The position numbers and the translations under genes were made by a program. The notes below the pieces were generated by a model that was not told the origin of the DNA, did not search any database, and worked only from the letters and a program-made list of their open reading frames with translations. 64,000 bases of DNA from the NCBI GenBank assembly GCA_022225965.2, contig JAKJXP020000010.1:612762-676761 (forward strand). The letters are read 5' to 3'. The DNA comes from Diatrype stigma (taxonomy: Eukaryota; Ascomycota; Sordariomycetes; Xylariales; Diatrypaceae). Numbering within the stretch: position 1 is the first letter of the stretch; each line of letters starts with the position of its first letter. Shown piece by piece: positions 13,975-26,000 of the stretch.

Positions 13975-14622
13975 TTATGGGGCTTGCCGCACCGTCTCAT
14001 CTTCGGCAGAAGAGTCCAAGGAGTTCCACTCCCTGACGAAGGACTGGAGGCTGCGTGGGACTCGCGGGGGGCCCCATTCGGGGTTGCCATCGAAGTAGCG
14101 GCGCCCGTCGGGAAGACCAGCGCCAGGCATTCCCTCGAAGTAGCCGCTGATCCAGGAGCTACCGAATTCAATCTTCCCCTTGGCGATCTGCGGGTTGTTG
14201 ATCGTAGTGCTGGGCCTCTTGACGCCCCGCCAGGTAAAGTCGAAATAGATGGCACCATCGTCCTCAGCTTCGTCGTAGCCATCGCCCCCCTGCTGTCCGG
14301 ACCACTCGGGCGGTTCGCGCTCGGGGCCGTGATCCACCATCAAGATGCCCTTGTAGGGCCCGAAATCGAAGTCCCCCCAGATGCGGTCCTGGTCCCAGAC
14401 CAACCTGATCTGGAAGACGTAGCCGCGGTCGGCCCAGTGCTCTTGCTTCACCTTATAGGTGCTCTGGATGCCACGGAGATAGATCCGATCGTACTCGGAG
14501 AGGTCGGGGTTGTTGACGAATTCGTTTTCCTCAAGAGTCTTCCATGCCGGGCGGAACTTGCCCATCGCCGAGTCAGTCTCGATGTAATGGGATCTCCCAT
14601 CCTGAGGCCGAGGAGTAATCAT
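13975..14622 (-). CDS. Uncharacterised conserved-looking protein, 215 aa
   Basis: A single uninterrupted frame from ATG to TAA, GC-rich at third positions although its surroundings are AT-rich. The protein is acidic and rich in Trp, Tyr and Gly, for example WDQDRIWGDFDFGPYKGILM near residues 75-95, an acidic stretch YDEAEDDGAIYFDF near 115-130, and a C-terminal part with SGYFEGMPGAGLPDGR and VPRSLQSFVREWNSL. It has no signal peptide or membrane segment. I recall similar uncharacterised fungal proteins with the same C-terminal pattern but cannot assign a function or domain name. The opposite strand is also open for 215 codons (13984-14631), but that translation is Ala/Val/Pro-rich and looks like a shadow. 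The gene stands alone in a gene-poor region, with no neighbour within 4 kb. The start is the first ATG in frame. Confidence 0.6.
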   Translation of the reverse strand: MITPRPQDGRSHYIETDSAMGKFRPAWKTLEENEFVNNPDLSEYDRIYLRGIQSTYKVKQEHWADRGYVFQIRLVWDQDRIWGDFDFGPYKGILMVDHGPEREPPEWSGQQGGDGYDEAEDDGAIYFDFTWRGVKRPSTTINNPQIAKGKIEFGSSWISGYFEGMPGAGLPDGRRYFDGNPEWGPPRVPRSLQSFVREWNSLDSSAEDETVRQAP

Positions 14623-16012
14623 TTTAGATGATCTAGGCTTGCTTTTGGGGCCCTACGTATGGCTTTTCTAGGAATTAGTTATCAGTGTAACGCGGAGAGC
14701 GGTCGCACCAAACAAACCTCTGCCTTGATGACTGCTCGCTTCTTCTATTGTCCTGATTATAAAAACGAGGTTCTCGTGTTTGATCGAAACATGCAACCGT
14801 CTCTCTTCTTATGCCGTGGTCTGCCTCGATAGTTACGAATAGATATGGTTGCAGCCTAAATGACCCATAATGCACCTACCATGAGGATATCTGTGATGTC
14901 CTGAGAGTTACTCCGTGATTCGTTGTTGGTACTTCGAACCCCGCCCTGCCGATCGCCGAATCCGGTGGCCTAACATAGTAGTCAAGGTAGCCCTGTAATT
15001 GTAGATCTTTATAGTTACTAAATCTTGGCTCCTTTCTGACAGTCTGTCGCTCTAAGCTGGCCTCGTTCCCACGATACTTTTAAGGGGGGGGGGGGGGGGG
15101 GGGGTCAGGGGNNNNNNNNNNCCCCCCCCCCCCCCCCCCCCCCCCCCAGGGGCTCTTACCTCCTCCGAGTCCCAACCTACTAGCCGATTTTTGGTCTGCT
15201 TGACTAGAACAGAGTATGGACGCCTTGAAAGCATTCAAACAAGAGTTGTTAGATATTCATAGTGCCCATATGTTTTATAGATCATGCCAGTGGAAAGGAG
15301 TTGGTTTGTCCTATGGAGACAGCAGTGGGCTGTAAAGTGGTGGGTACCGGTCCTTTGGTGGTGAACTTGTATACATCAGCTACGGAGCATGGCTTGTTTT
15401 TCTTTATAACTAAATAATTTCTTCTGAGTTTCAGATGTGACACCGAGGGCTTTTATACAGGGTATGTAACTACTATACGTAGTTATCAGTAAAGGTTTAG
15501 GGGGCTATATAATACCGCATCCGAAAGGGGCTTGACCCGGGAGGTATATTCAACATCGTGTTCTTTATTATATACCTCAAGAGTTTCTATTACCAAAGCT
15601 GTGATCTGTAGGGAACTGGTCTCCAATGTAAATGAGCAGGAATTTTGCTTGGAGATTCGGGTCTCCGACGTGGTCGTCAGCTTCGGCGTAGTCGTGTTGT
15701 TTAAAGAGCCCCAGCTCACCAGCACACCCAGGCCTGCATTTGCAATGGTCTGCACAACTTATATGATACACTTATTCAAACACTTTTCGCTATGGTCCAA
15801 GGTACCCCCGAGGAGTAAATATGTCGACGCTAAGGTCTCTTTTTTGACATATGCACTCATCTACATCCATTCAAAGTTTACCGAGCATTGTCGCGACCAT
15901 CTGCGTTCTGCTAGTACTTTGGAAGACAATGGTAGTCATAACCTGAGTTTCCCTCTAATGCTAGTTCCCACGATGAAATCGAAGTAATAGTAAGGAGACA
16001 TGGAGCTGCCTG
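14623..16012. other. Intergenic, contains assembly gap
   Basis: No supported gene. A minus-strand frame at 15486-15755 (89 codons, Thr/Ser-rich) and an overlapping frame carrying CADHCKCRPGC are the only protein-like stretches. They are too short and mutually overlapping to call. Confidence 0.5.
15084..15147. other. Assembly gap: poly-G, 10 N, poly-C
   Basis: A run of 21 G (15084-15104), then TCAGGGG, ten N (15112-15121) and 26 C (15122-15147). The N block is an unresolved join. Poly-G facing poly-C would fold back on itself, so the gap probably marks a sequencing or assembly failure at a G/C homopolymer. Confidence 0.95.
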
Positions 16013-16020
16013 ATTCAAAA
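16013..16020. repeat. Target-site duplication of MITE, left
   Basis: The 8-bp sequence ATTCAAAA immediately precedes the left inverted repeat and is repeated exactly at 16671-16678. Confidence 0.85.
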
Positions 16021-16670
16021 GAGTGATGCTATACACTGATTAGTTTTTCTCCTTATACACTGATTACTTTTCTAGGCACCTGCCAGCGGCCCGCCTATAA
16101 GCTTCCGGCCCGACCTACTATAGCGCATCAGCCGCTATAACTCAACGCATCACCCACTAACTTACAGCGCCTTGTAATTATATAATACAGACCCCTTTAT
16201 TATATTACAATGCTTTATCGCCTTTATAACTTCAATTGTATACTGTTCTTATCGGGTTAATTGGGGCAATTGAATGAAGCCGGAATTCCAACACTTCAAA
16301 AGCGTTGCTTTGAAAGGGGCGTCTTAGGTCAATGATAGGGGGTACGGTACGTTATAGTCAATGATATCGAACGTAGGAGTTATACAGCAAATTCACATAC
16401 AAAACACTACAAATCTAGGCTTTCAGGAACAATTCGAATAGTATTAAGTAAGTAGGCTACGTTATTTATCATATACACTCGACGTTTTATTCAGCGCGTT
16501 TGTTGTGATGGGAATTGGTGAATTCAAGCAATTGTTCGAAGATGGGGAATCAAACGTTGCAATACAGCTACTATAAATCGGGCCGGAAGCTTATAGGCGG
16601 GCCGCTGGCAGGTGCCTAGAAAAGTAATCAGTGTATAAGGAGAAAAACTAATCAGTGTGTAGCATCACTC
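16021..16670. mobile_element. hAT-like MITE, 650 bp, non-autonomous
   Basis: The element has 93-bp terminal inverted repeats (16021-16113 and 16578-16670) that differ at one visible position (T/C at base 12). It is flanked by a perfect 8-bp duplication, ATTCAAAA. The outermost bases are GAGTGATGCT. An 8-bp target duplication is characteristic of the hAT superfamily, whose ends usually begin CAGNG, so the first base here departs from that. The interior is AT-rich and has no reading frame, so it would depend on a transposase supplied elsewhere. The near-identity of the arms suggests insertion was recent or that the arms have escaped mutation. A hAT assignment is inferred from the duplication length only. 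Confidence 0.85.
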
Positions 16671-16678
16671 ATTCAAAA
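16671..16678. repeat. Target-site duplication of MITE, right
   Basis: Exact ATTCAAAA copy immediately after the right inverted repeat. Confidence 0.85.
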
Positions 16679-18754
16679 AGGGTCAAAACTAGTGCCAGGC
16701 CCAATCAATACAGGGAGGTATATAAACTATGGAGTTCTTGCTTTACACATACCACGATTACATGGAGGGATTGGTGTATCGGGGTATTTCATGCTATTCT
16801 CCGTTAGATCTCCTTCACTGTGAACGTAGGAGTACACACAACGGACCATGGCTTTTGTGGTGTGCCTCAAGGTAGACAGAATAACTGATACACTCACATT
16901 CCTCCTACATTGGAATCAATCATGATATCAATTCAATATGCCATCTATAGTCCCTCATGTCAACTACCCTTCAATATTATCCTATACGGTTTGAATATGC
17001 ACATTACAGCGGCTATCACTAACTGTCATATGTTTCCGTGGCGGGAACGATAGAACAGCTGCTAGGTAAGGGGAGGAAACGGCCCCTTATATAGCCATAT
17101 GAGCCCGCACTAGACACTAACAGGTCAGTTTTCAGTGTCCCTAGAGACCCTTTAAGAAACACCCGTGGTAGACAAGTGTAATCTAGGCCATGTTCCTGTT
17201 GTACCGGGCCAAATCATGCGTAAGACGCAGGGGATGCATACTATTTGGAGATGGGTCCATTTCGGTAAGAGGCGCTTGATTACCCGGTCAACATCCAAGT
17301 GGCAATAAATATCAATAAATACTATGTGAGCATTGTTTCTCGATTAAGGGCAACCAGATGTTACCTACTTGTCGCTGAGGTAGGTGGGTTGCGGCAAGCG
17401 GTTCAGTCAGTCACCGGCTGCAGCGAGTTAATGAACACACTTTAATCGGAACATTATGAATATTTCTTCCCCAAGCATTCGAGAAAGAGGGAATACTCAT
17501 CACTAGAGAAACGTTAACTCGATACTGGGTTTAACCGCTAGATTCTGGCCAGGTCATTCCCTAACCCCTTAGTTTGTAAACGAACTGGTCGGGCTGGATG
17601 CCGGTGTAGACATGTTATGTGCCGAGGTTCCTAGTCCATCGAAGCTAGATCATGCAGGTGTATGTGAATGATATGTGTAAATGAGAATGGCGCTGGTAGC
17701 TGTCACCGCATCTCGTTTGGCTTGGGGTATAAGGGACTAAGGGGTATAGGGAACCATAGGATTTCGAATATGCACTAGTGGAGGTTTCTACCGCTATATA
17801 TAGAGTTTTTCCACCCCCTATAGCTTCCATAGGCTCGAGAGTTGTTCTAGTCCCTACCCACCCCCTACCTAGCAACTGTGTATTATTCTAATGTGACATA
17901 TTCCATGACACTTGCGCCCCTCCCCCGATATCCTCTAATATAGTGGTCGTGGTTGTCATAGCGACTTCCTTCGCAACGGAACATGCCAATATGACATAGC
18001 TAGGCGAGATCTCATACAACAACGTCGAAACCAGCAGCTATGACTGCAGCTCGGGAAGCGGTAATAAGGGGGACAACTGATTACTACACAAGAGACAAGG
18101 GAAGTGTATTACTATGAGTTTCACTCGTCACGGTCAAACCGATAAGATGCACGAATACCTAGGCTAAGTAGGTAACGAATAATGATACCCGATATGGAAC
18201 GATGGCTGACTAACAACAAGGATATAACGGCCCCGGACATGCACAAGATCCATGGCTGTCGGAGAATTGATAACCCTGTGCACCCCCCAGAAACTTCCAA
18301 AATGCAGGTGACGTGCTTTTCACCCTCGCCATCGTGCAGAAGCCGGCAGCTTCCCGACCGTCTAACATCAATATCGGACTTACCTGTTACATATCCGACC
18401 TAAGGTAGTTAGGCAATCCAAGTCTAACTAGAGGCCAAGCCAGTTTAAACTCCGAAGTAGCCGCATGGGTTCTCGTAGATCGGCTTTGTAATGCTAAGAG
18501 TGGCCGTGGCAAGTCACCAGAAGGGCAAAAGGGGGATTCCGCCTATAGGATGGCATGGCCATTGATCGATGCATACGAAGCGTGCCGTGTAAAGGTGCGC
18601 GCCTGTCATTATCAATGCGACGGCTTGAAGAAGCTTAGTTATTGCATAGTACCATATATAGTACCATAGTACCAACATAGCACCATACATTACGTCTCCA
18701 ATCCAAGACACCGAATTAAGTCATAATCATATAAAAGTAGACTCCACCAAGCCC
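16679..18754. other. Intergenic, no gene seen
   Basis: Short frames only. An ATATAAAAG TATA-like sequence at 18729-18737 lies just upstream of the oxygenase-like gene. Confidence 0.5.
18729..18737 (+). promoter_or_regulatory. TATA-like box
   Basis: ATATAAAAG lies 18 bases before the first ATG and about 210 bases before the second in-frame ATG of the oxygenase-like gene. The spacing favours the downstream start. Short motif, so the call is tentative. Confidence 0.35.
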
Positions 18755-18869
18755 ATGATATTCACATCCATTATCCCCCGTAAAGCATTCACTCAAGCTA
18801 GAAAGTCCATCATCAACGGCCACCACCACCCCCTAGTCCCACACCATCCCCTCTCAAGCCAGAGGACAT

Positions 18870-18917
<48 letters not shown>

Positions 18918-19960
18918 TAACACAACCACCAGCAAAAACCACAGCAATGACGACCGCCGAGTTCCGACACATCGACACCTCCAAGCAGCCGGCGGGCACG
19001 AAGCCATGGAGCAAGGTCGACGCGGACGGCTCCAGCTTCACGCAGACCTGGGTGTCGCGGCCGGTCACGGATCTGCGGAGCCTCCTCGCCAACACTAGTT
19101 CCACCGACAACCCGCCCGCCTCCTCCGCCGCCGCGGGGTTCAGCACGGACAGCGCGGGCTTCGCGCTGCTCCGGGAGCCGACGGCCGCCACGGAGGCGAC
19201 GTTCCTCGACGACGCCGCCGTGCGCGGCGCGTACTACGCCGAGGTGGAGGCGCTGGTCCGGAAGTACCTGCCGGACGGCTCTACTGCTGCTGCTCCTGCC
19301 ACCAACGGCAGCGTGAACGGCAGCAAGGTCAGCAAGGTGGTCATCTTCGACCACACGATCCGGCGCCGCACGCCGGACTCGGCGCGCCAGCCCGTGCAGC
19401 AGGTGCACGTGGACCAGACGCCCGGGGCGGCGGCGGCGCGGGTGCGGCGGCACGTGAGGGACGCGGCCGAGGCGGAGCGGCTGCTGGCGGGGCGCTACCA
19501 GATCGTCAACGTGTGGCGGCCCATCGGCCGGCCGGCGTCCGAGCTCCCGCTGGCCGTCATCGACTGGCGGAGCACGCGGCCCGACGACTTCGTCGCCATC
19601 GACCTGCTGTACCCGAAGCGCAAGGAGGACAAGAATGATGATGATGATGATGATGACCGCGGCAAGGAGGTGAAGCCCGACGCCGCGACGCTGCAGTCGA
19701 CCGAGGGCTACGAGGTCCGCGGCGAGACGTTCGGCGTCCGCCCTAGCGAGCGCCACCGCTACTACTACGCGCGCGACATGCGCCCCGACGAGGTGCTGCT
19801 GCTCAAGTGCTACGACTCGTTCGGCGAGGGCGAGGCCCCCCTGGGCCGCCCCGGCGTCGCCGTGCGCACCCCGCACACGGCGTTCGTGGATCCGCTGACG
19901 CCCGAGGGGGCGCTGCCGAGGCAGAGCATCGAGGTGCGGTGCTTGGTGTTTTATGAGTGA
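18755..19960 (+). CDS. CmcJ/AsaB-family oxygenase-like protein
   Basis: A single-exon frame of 401 codons. From about residue 65 it matches the fungal CmcJ/NvfI/AsaB family, a group of Fe(II)/2-oxoglutarate-like hydroxylases or desaturases often linked to secondary metabolism. Recognisable family blocks are VVIFDHTIRRR, the HVDQTPGAAAARVRRH segment with the likely metal-binding His-x-Asp, a NVWRPIGRP block, PLAVIDWRS, and the late RHRYYYARDMRPDEVLLLKC stretch followed by RTPHTAF. The N-terminus is odd: residues 1-64 lack acidic residues, contain a run of 13 alanines encoded by a (CAG)n tract, and resemble a mitochondrial presequence. A second in-frame ATG at 18947 gives 337 residues, closer to the usual family size, and the TATA-like box at 18729 sits only about 20 bases before the upstream ATG. 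Either start is possible. An Asp-rich insert (DDDDDDD) lies near residue 295. No cluster partners are visible. Confidence 0.8.
18876..18916 (+). repeat. (CAG)n microsatellite coding poly-Ala
   Basis: About 13 CAG/GCA units inside the 5' part of the oxygenase-like frame, read in the Ala frame. Confidence 0.9.
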
Positions 19961-19979
19961 GTTTTCGTGTGGTGGTAGT

Positions 19980-19980
<1 letters not shown>

Positions 19981-20013
<33 letters not shown>
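19981..20013 (+). repeat. (GT)n microsatellite
   Basis: About 16 GT dinucleotides starting 20 bases after the stop codon of the oxygenase-like gene, probably within its 3' UTR. Confidence 0.9.
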
Positions 20014-20014
<1 letters not shown>

Positions 20015-23000
20015 TGTAATGAAAGAGCATTAAGGATGAAGGACTGGTTCGTTTGGTTGTTCGAACCGGGGAGAGGGAGGATCGAAAGGGGCTTGATGAA
20101 CGGGTTGGTAGGGTACCTTAGGTATTTACTAGTACATCAAACTATATGAGAACAGATCATACATCCCCTAAATAACAAAAACCGATCCTGATAGTCGACC
20201 TCGTAACCAAAGTGTGATTTGCTGCCGTAGTGAGACATATCGTGTATTTACGTCTTGCCATTAGATCAGACGGGGCCGTACTGAGAATATAGTCATAAAT
20301 GCAGTTGTTCAGTGGACATATGGTCGTCTACTTGGTCCCTAGATATCTATGATGGCTATATACGGCTAGAAAGACGTCTTAAGAATAATATGTGGTTTTA
20401 AATAGACCTTGTACATAGTTTTTACGAATGGCCAAGGGATGATTATTGATAAGATGTAGTTTGTATATAATGTGCCTACTTCGTATCACTCTGAACACAT
20501 CTGTCCATGATTCATGGCAAAGATGTTCCCACGTATGAAACTGCCTCGACCTGATGGTAGTTACTGAATTCAAGTGCCTAAGGCTGTAGTGACGCTCTAT
20601 ATGGGCTGTTGATACGTCGACATCTTCCGGTCCTCCCTCGCCGAATCTGGACCATCCCTACTGTACTACCCTAACAAACCTAATGGATATGAAGCCCAGT
20701 TACGTTTGGCCCGTGTCTTATGGGGGTATAAACAGCTACAAAGTCTAGCTGGTGGTGCCATAGGTTGAACGCAAAGCGAGACCAAATCCTTGGCTGACCT
20801 GTGGGCACTGACGAAAGCGAACCCACGGCACCTTACGATTTCTTGCTACGTCTCCGTCTACTCTCTTCCATGGTGAGAACGATTGGCATCCCGGGGAGTT
20901 GACTGATCCTAAGGCCCTTCAACGTAGTCCTAGTCCGGATGTGGCTGTTCGGACGGGCCTGCGGCTACCTATTTCCGTCTTCTTTGGATTTGATTAGTTC
21001 ATCGTACCGTCGTACCAACTCGTTCCTAACTCGACAGGCACGCGGCAAATGCGCTCGACTACCAGATGAGAGTTAGGCGGGATGGCTGGTCGGACGGATG
21101 AGGGCTCGTCGGATGTACAGTACAACCTTCACTGCGATACATCTTGGGCAATATGCCCAATCATAGGACGTGTATATCGTAGAGGAGGCTGTGAACGAAG
21201 TTGTCGCTAAGGGTGACGTAGAAGTCTAGCCACGTTATCGCGAACCCCAGATTCGCCAACAGGCATGCGGACATGCCAGACAGATCATTAGAGATCGACG
21301 TGATCCTCTGGTCTCGCGATCGACATAGTGCATGCATATGCGTACGCTATCGCCGTGGCTGTGACTGCGAATAGAACATTCTATGCTGCACAGGCGAAGG
21401 TTTGACGACGCGCAAGACAGCCGCATTCAGAAGGCAGCGTTCTGCTCGACCACGAAACTCATTTCCCGCACGATGGATGTCCCAAGTACCGTAGCACTAG
21501 CCGGTGTAGATGAAGATCTGGGCGACTGTTTCCCATAGTTGGACGACCGATTTTCGAAGCCCAAATTTCGGTGCCAGATAGCTCTATTGATCATGATTTC
21601 CCTCCCCGGACTTTGGAACCTCTCGTGCGCTCCGAGACGTCAAGTGGCTCTTTGCCGTGTCCTGATCACGATGATTTGAGATTGAGACTCGGCTGCTGTC
21701 TCACTGAAATCGCTGGGCGCATTTGCTTGGCTTCTCAGGAAAGGGCTTGGTTGGGTTGCGAGATAACATCATAACCTCGTACGCGTACGTTGAAATTTCA
21801 CTTGTCTTTCTTGGCTTTGGAGAAGTGGCTGGTCAGCGCGGGTTAGCTCGTTGATCGCTTGGCTCGTGGAAACATGCAGACGGTGACGAACGCAGGGACC
21901 GAGATCTGCGACGGCAAAGATCGCCCATCGAGCCGCTTTATGGTCTTGGCGTCTACCCAAGGGAACACAGGATTCCACCAGCCAAGAAGGCGAGCAGAGA
22001 GGAAGGAATCAGATAAACTAAGGCGAGGCAGGCAGTGATATGTAAAACGTGAAAGAACGAACTCGGCGATACATTCCGCCAAGGCACTCGGGCGGGAAAA
22101 CAAAGGCGGGATAGGCTGGAGGAAAGTCTCACGGTGCGGGCCTGTGGTACGCTTGGCATGACACGCGATGGAGCTTGCCAAGGCCTGGACATTCTGAACT
22201 ATTGCGCAACGGAACTATCAATAGCAACGTGGAGTGACTTGACGTTGAAGCTCAACATTGGGACGTTTATTAGTTGCTAGACAGAACGCCAAGGCAGCAA
22301 GGACCGATTCTCGTGTCCTTTTCGGCAGAGAGTTCTGGGAGTTGTCAGGTGGAAGGTCAAGGAGAAAGAGGCGGTCACCGTTCAAGCACAGCCCAAGGAG
22401 AGCCACACGAGAACGTGAGGCGCGCCGCCGACCGCGCCGTCGAGAAGGAAGGATGATGATGTTATATCTGACGATCCGACCCCTAATCCGTGACCGTTTC
22501 TGGAAGGAAGAGCCACCAGAAGCCGGCCGTATTTTCCTGGAGACTCCAGAGTCGTGAGGCCGGGGACCCGCCCGTCTCCAGGCGAACCAGTCCCGAGAGG
22601 CAGGAATCTCATCAGAGCCAAGAGAGCTTTGTTCCCCATTGCAAGCTCCCAGGCTCCGAGTCTCTCCCACATTCCATCATACGTAATATGTAGACTACTG
22701 AGCGACTAGTCAGGCACGCACCAGGCCGACACAAACTTGAGGGACCCTCCCGGTGGGGGCAAAAGACTCCTCGGGCCCCTAATTGAGCATAGCATAGCTC
22801 GGGAGTCGGGAGCGGTAGGGAGCGGTAGGGAGCGGTATCGAGCGGTATCGTTAGGCGTGTATGGGTTTATCCCGCCACGCGGAAGAGGCGGCGTGGGCCA
22901 CCGTATCATCAGGGGCTCCGAATAGAATCACTAGTCATTCGAAGCCGTGGAAAGGGTCGGAGAGGGTGTCCTGTGCGTCCGTGTACAATACGGGTGTCTA

Positions 23001-26000
23001 GCTTCTTTCTCGCTGCTACCTACATAGAGCGAGCGAGGTGTCCTTGTCCGAAAGCCGAAGTTGCCGGACCAGAGTATTGGCAATAGTTACAGAGTGACTG
23101 ACTCAACGTTGAGACTTGATGGTTGGTCTAGGCGCTTCGTAAGAAACCTCAAAGACCATGCATGATGGCAAATGGCAACATCATGTAACCATGTAATAAT
23201 GTAATCAATCAATCAAATGCACATAATCATACGGACCTATGCATGAGCGGACGTGTCCGATGTCAAATGTCAAACATCTAGAGCTGCATTCACCCGTGCA
23301 ACTAAGACACCGTAAAGCATATGTCACCTACTTAGACTCGTTTCTAGCTTGTACTACCCTTCTACACACCTTAAGTATTTCATTGATGTGACACGCGATT
23401 TCTTGCCCCAGCTGGACGGTTGGTGGCTGCTACTATGAGGCTTAAACATCGCAGTGGCGCGATAACTCCGTATGGTTGGTAGGTCGGGAGGTTGGCTGGA
23501 GGACCCCTGGAATCGGAAAAATCGATACGCATGACGGAAACAACGGGTACGGAGAATATGACCTCGTCCGCTTACCTCACTCAACTTCGTGAGATGATTC
23601 CCTTGCCTTGGCCTGCTAGTTTCAATACTGCAGCGTTATATAAGTCTCGGCTTGTCGCCTCGGCATTCCGGCGCCGAGAAATAAGCACAACGCGACAACA
23701 CATTGCCCATGGGGAAACGAACATGTGAACAGGCACTTGCAGGCACACGGAATTGATTGCATAGGATGATGGGAATAGCATGTAAGATAATTATGGATAG
23801 CACTTGAAAGTATAGCACTTAGGTATGTAATGTCCGAGAAAAAGCCATCGGCGAGACTTTTCTTGGCCATCAGAGGAGCCCAGAGTGTGGAGGCCAAGGA
23901 GATGAGATCTCCGGTAACAATGCGAAAGATAGAAAGGACGCGAGCGACAGCGCCAGCAACAGCGCCAGCGCCAGCGCCAGCGGCTATAGCAGGGCGAACA
24001 AGGCTTAGTTAATCGCGCACTGGGGCGCTGGGGCAGCTGGGCCGCCGGGCAACCGACTGGACGGCGGTGACGTGACGTTGGTCCTGTTCATACGGGCTGG
24101 GATGCTGGCTGGGCAGTTAAACTATGTACATACATACCCTTCGTACACCCGTGCAATGCCCGCCAAACGGGGAGCCGACTAGCCTGTACGTAGACTACAT
24201 ACATACCTGGACTAGTTACCAGGTACAGGTTTCCAAGTTAGGGGGGTCGCGTGTGCGCGCGTGGTGTGTAGCAGCGGCTTGCCAGGCGGCTTCTCCCACT
24301 AGGTACCAGACTGCCAGACAGCCAGACAGCCTAAAGAAGGCACCCCTAAACGGGAAGAACTGCCTGTACAGCGCTGACGAGACGGCCTGAGACGGCCTAA
24401 CTATGTAACTACCTAGATACGGTTGTATGTTGCTTAGCGCGATCACATCAGACACCAGATTTGGGGGGCACCCCTGCCGAAATTTGCGTTGATGCTGCTC
24501 GCTGATGCTTGTTTTGGCGATTTCATGATTGGCGAGATGAAAGATGGGGCATTTCGAGTGTGGGGGGCCATCCTGAGTCGGGGGATGGTGGATGCAGGTG
24601 GTGGATGGATTCGACTTCACTCTCGGTGGATTAACCATCGGCCGGCGAGATGCTACCTATTTTAGGTGCCTGGTGCGCGCGTCTGTGCTGTGAGAGTCCC
24701 GTCGGCCGCGAAAGTCGATATAGCACTTCGTAATAGTCGGTATCACATCGTTTCAAATTGGCTTGCTTGACCTTGCTGGCCGTCCGCTATAGTCGCCTCG
24801 TTCTTCATCGTGAGCAGGAGTGGGAAGTGAACCCCTATGCACAGCCAAGCCGGTAAGGCAGCTAAACGTTTGAGATTGATGATAGATGAAGTCTCAACGA
24901 ACCTTGGCAGGTAGCCTCCTGTGCCACAGATCATTGAGTCTTTGCGAAGCACGAAGATGGGTACATGTCTATATCATGCGCACAGCTAACATTGTTGACC
25001 GGTGAGCTATATACTAGAGAAGTGAGGCATTTTGCTATATCGTGATAGTGGTTGGCTGGTTGGCATGGCATACGTAAGAATCATATGTAGGCAGAGAAAA
25101 AGCTGAAGAACTACTTGGCGCCAGGCTTATTAGCATGTGTAGATCATGGTGGCCATAGGGCTCGTTGATGTGTGTATTCGGTATATGCCTTGCGTAGCAT
25201 GAAAATTTGCTTGAGACATAGACTAAAGGGCCCCAAAAAAAAAGAGCCTCTTCATTGAAGCGGCAAGGAGGAAAAAGCGAAAAGCAAAAAAACGACCAAA
25301 AAGAGCGTGAGAAGCGACCGTCAGGTTAGCTAGCACACGCGGAGAAGCCGGTACTACCGAGACCAATGGGTAAGCCGAAGTTTGGGCCGGGAGGCAAAGG
25401 CCATATTTTCACCGATTTTTTCCCTATCCGCGTGCAGAGCCGTCGTGGGGAAGTGTGGGAAGTGTGGGATACGTAGGGGATTTGTGGAGGAGGGTAGAGA
25501 AAGAGGACTGTCCAACTGGGGCCCCAGGGTTACACTGGATATATCTGAGCGTTGATAGGGCTACGGATGGAGGCCGTGTGATCACTGATAGTTGGTTCTG
25601 GGCATGGCTTGCATGGACCATGGAGGATTCATTGCGCGGGACTTCGACGGCGCAAATGACGTATTTCGAGTAAGCCACATCTGCGTTTACACGCTATGGA
25701 CCTATGGTGCATGGCGGGATGGGCAGCTCAGGAATTGACATCGACGTCGCTGCTTGATGCTAACTATACGAGGCAAGCAATTAATTGCCCGGCCCTGGAA
25801 ACAACTATCATTATTGCGATGCATCTGAGCCACCCAGCGACTTCGTCTTGGGCCACGGCAACATTCTACGGGCTACGAGAGTACGAGGAAGCGCATGTAA
25901 TCTCTTCGTTCAAACACGACGCCAAGACCAGGAAAGGTTAAGAGAGCGCGTGAAGGAAGGGCGTGAAGATGAGGATGAACAGCAGCTTGTGGAGGCTAAT

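Noticed and set aside
13984..14631. Plus-strand 215-codon ORF opposite the uncharacterised gene
   Set aside because: Its Ala/Val/Pro-rich translation looks like a shadow; the minus-strand product has the more protein-like composition.
18854..19876. 340-codon minus-strand ORF
   Set aside because: It is antisense to the oxygenase-like gene, Arg/Ala-rich with a poly-Cys end caused by the CAG repeat; a GC-rich shadow frame.
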